Origin: an uncultured Lysobacteraceae bacterium
GTDB taxonomy: Bacteria; Pseudomonadota; Gammaproteobacteria; Xanthomonadales; Xanthomonadaceae
Direction of reading: 5' to 3'
Assembly: GCA_937897645.1 (NCBI GenBank)
Contig: CALCNV010000033.1
Location: forward strand, 1-8,860
DNA: 8,860 nucleotides
Shown here one piece after another: positions 5,508 to 8,860 of this stretch. Below the pieces are notes generated by a model, which was not told the origin of the DNA, ran no database searches, and was given only the letters and a program-made list of their open reading frames with translations. A program made the position numbers and the translations under genes. The number at the start of each line of letters is the position of its first letter. Position 1 is the first letter of the stretch.

Positions 5508-5736
5508 GAATCGAAAGCTCGCAACTGGACGCTGCTCGCACGACGCAAAACCTCCTCGCAAATTGGTTGCGAATGCAACTACAGCGCAAGCCTGAAACCG
5601 TTGTTGCGGCACCGCAGCAACTATGTTCTAGTCCGGTCTCCGGAGACATTCAGTAGCGCCGCTTGCGCAGGGTGCGGTGTCGCCGTCATTTGCCGATCGG
5701 CGTGAGCCGCACGGCCTTACCGGTTGAGAACACCAG
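5493..5736. other. Non-coding stretch before gltB with small palindromes
   Basis: No convincing gene lies here. It holds an imperfect hairpin TCGCAA/TTGCGA (5556-5572, loop ATTGG), a hairpin GTTGTTGC/GCAGCAAC (5600-5621, one G-T pair), a perfect 12-base palindrome GTCTCCGGAGAC (5636-5647) and a perfect 10-base palindrome GCCGATCGGC (5692-5701). The gltB promoter should be here. TTGTTG (5601-5606) and TATGTT (5622-5627) are 15 bases apart, only a weak match to a sigma-70 promoter. No clear terminator with a T run was found. Confidence 0.4.

Positions 5737-8860
<3,124 letters not shown>

Noticed and set aside
5143..5595. A 150-codon ORF overlapping cassette 3 in another frame
   Set aside because: The zinc-ribbon frame starting at 5100 has two CxxC motifs, correct placement after attC site 2 and a stop in the third site; this frame has none.
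5600..5627. Hairpin GTTGTTGC/GCAGCAAC as a terminator
   Set aside because: The sequence after the stem (TATGTTCTAG) is not a T run, so it does not qualify as an intrinsic terminator.

Overview
This window looks like chromosome from a GC-rich gammaproteobacterium of the Xanthomonadaceae/Lysobacteraceae type (Xanthomonas, Stenotrophomonas, Lysobacter, Luteimonas and relatives). That placement is inference. It rests on REP-like palindromes with a GTAGGAGC head, on a CCTCCC/GGGGAGG repeat family common in these genomes, on integron-type recombination sites with the AATTCATTCAAGCC core, and on the gene set. No rRNA, tRNA, CRISPR array, transposase or integrase gene is visible.

Layout. (1) Bases 1-2478, plus strand: the 3' part of an MrfA/YprA-type DEAD/DEAH helicase with a DUF1998 four-cysteine C-terminus, then a YprB/MrfB-type DEDD exonuclease. 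In Bacillus subtilis this pair (MrfA/MrfB) acts in mitomycin C lesion repair. Here the two genes are pushed apart by two large inverted-repeat pairs. A third repeat pair of another family lies inside the exonuclease reading frame and encodes about 60 residues of its N-terminal region. (2) Bases 2480-3601, minus strand: a poxvirus-like type IB DNA topoisomerase with a complete catalytic set, ending one base from the exonuclease stop. (3) Bases 3694-4053, plus strand: a small lipoprotein with an I78-type protease-inhibitor domain.

(4) Bases about 4061-5507: three small plus-strand ORFs of lower GC than their neighbours. They encode a three-helix membrane protein, an exported protein and a zinc-ribbon protein, none of recognised function. 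Each is followed by an attC-like site. Two sites have both halves and share a 15-base core and a CAGGCG(T/C)TAGG right end; the third has only its left half. With no integrase in view, this is best read as an integron gene-cassette cluster without integrase (CALIN-like) between the housekeeping genes, and it is the most interesting part of the window.

(5) Bases 5493-5736: a non-coding stretch with small palindromes and probably the gltB promoter. (6) Bases 5737-8860, plus strand: the first 1041 codons of gltB, the large subunit of NADPH-dependent glutamate synthase, running off the right edge. A 995-codon open frame on the opposite strand of gltB is a shadow.

Working relationships. mrfA/mrfB look like a DNA-repair operon modified by repeats. 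The cassette genes have no obvious promoter of their own and would be read through from the lipoprotein gene. gltB starts its own unit, normally followed by gltD.
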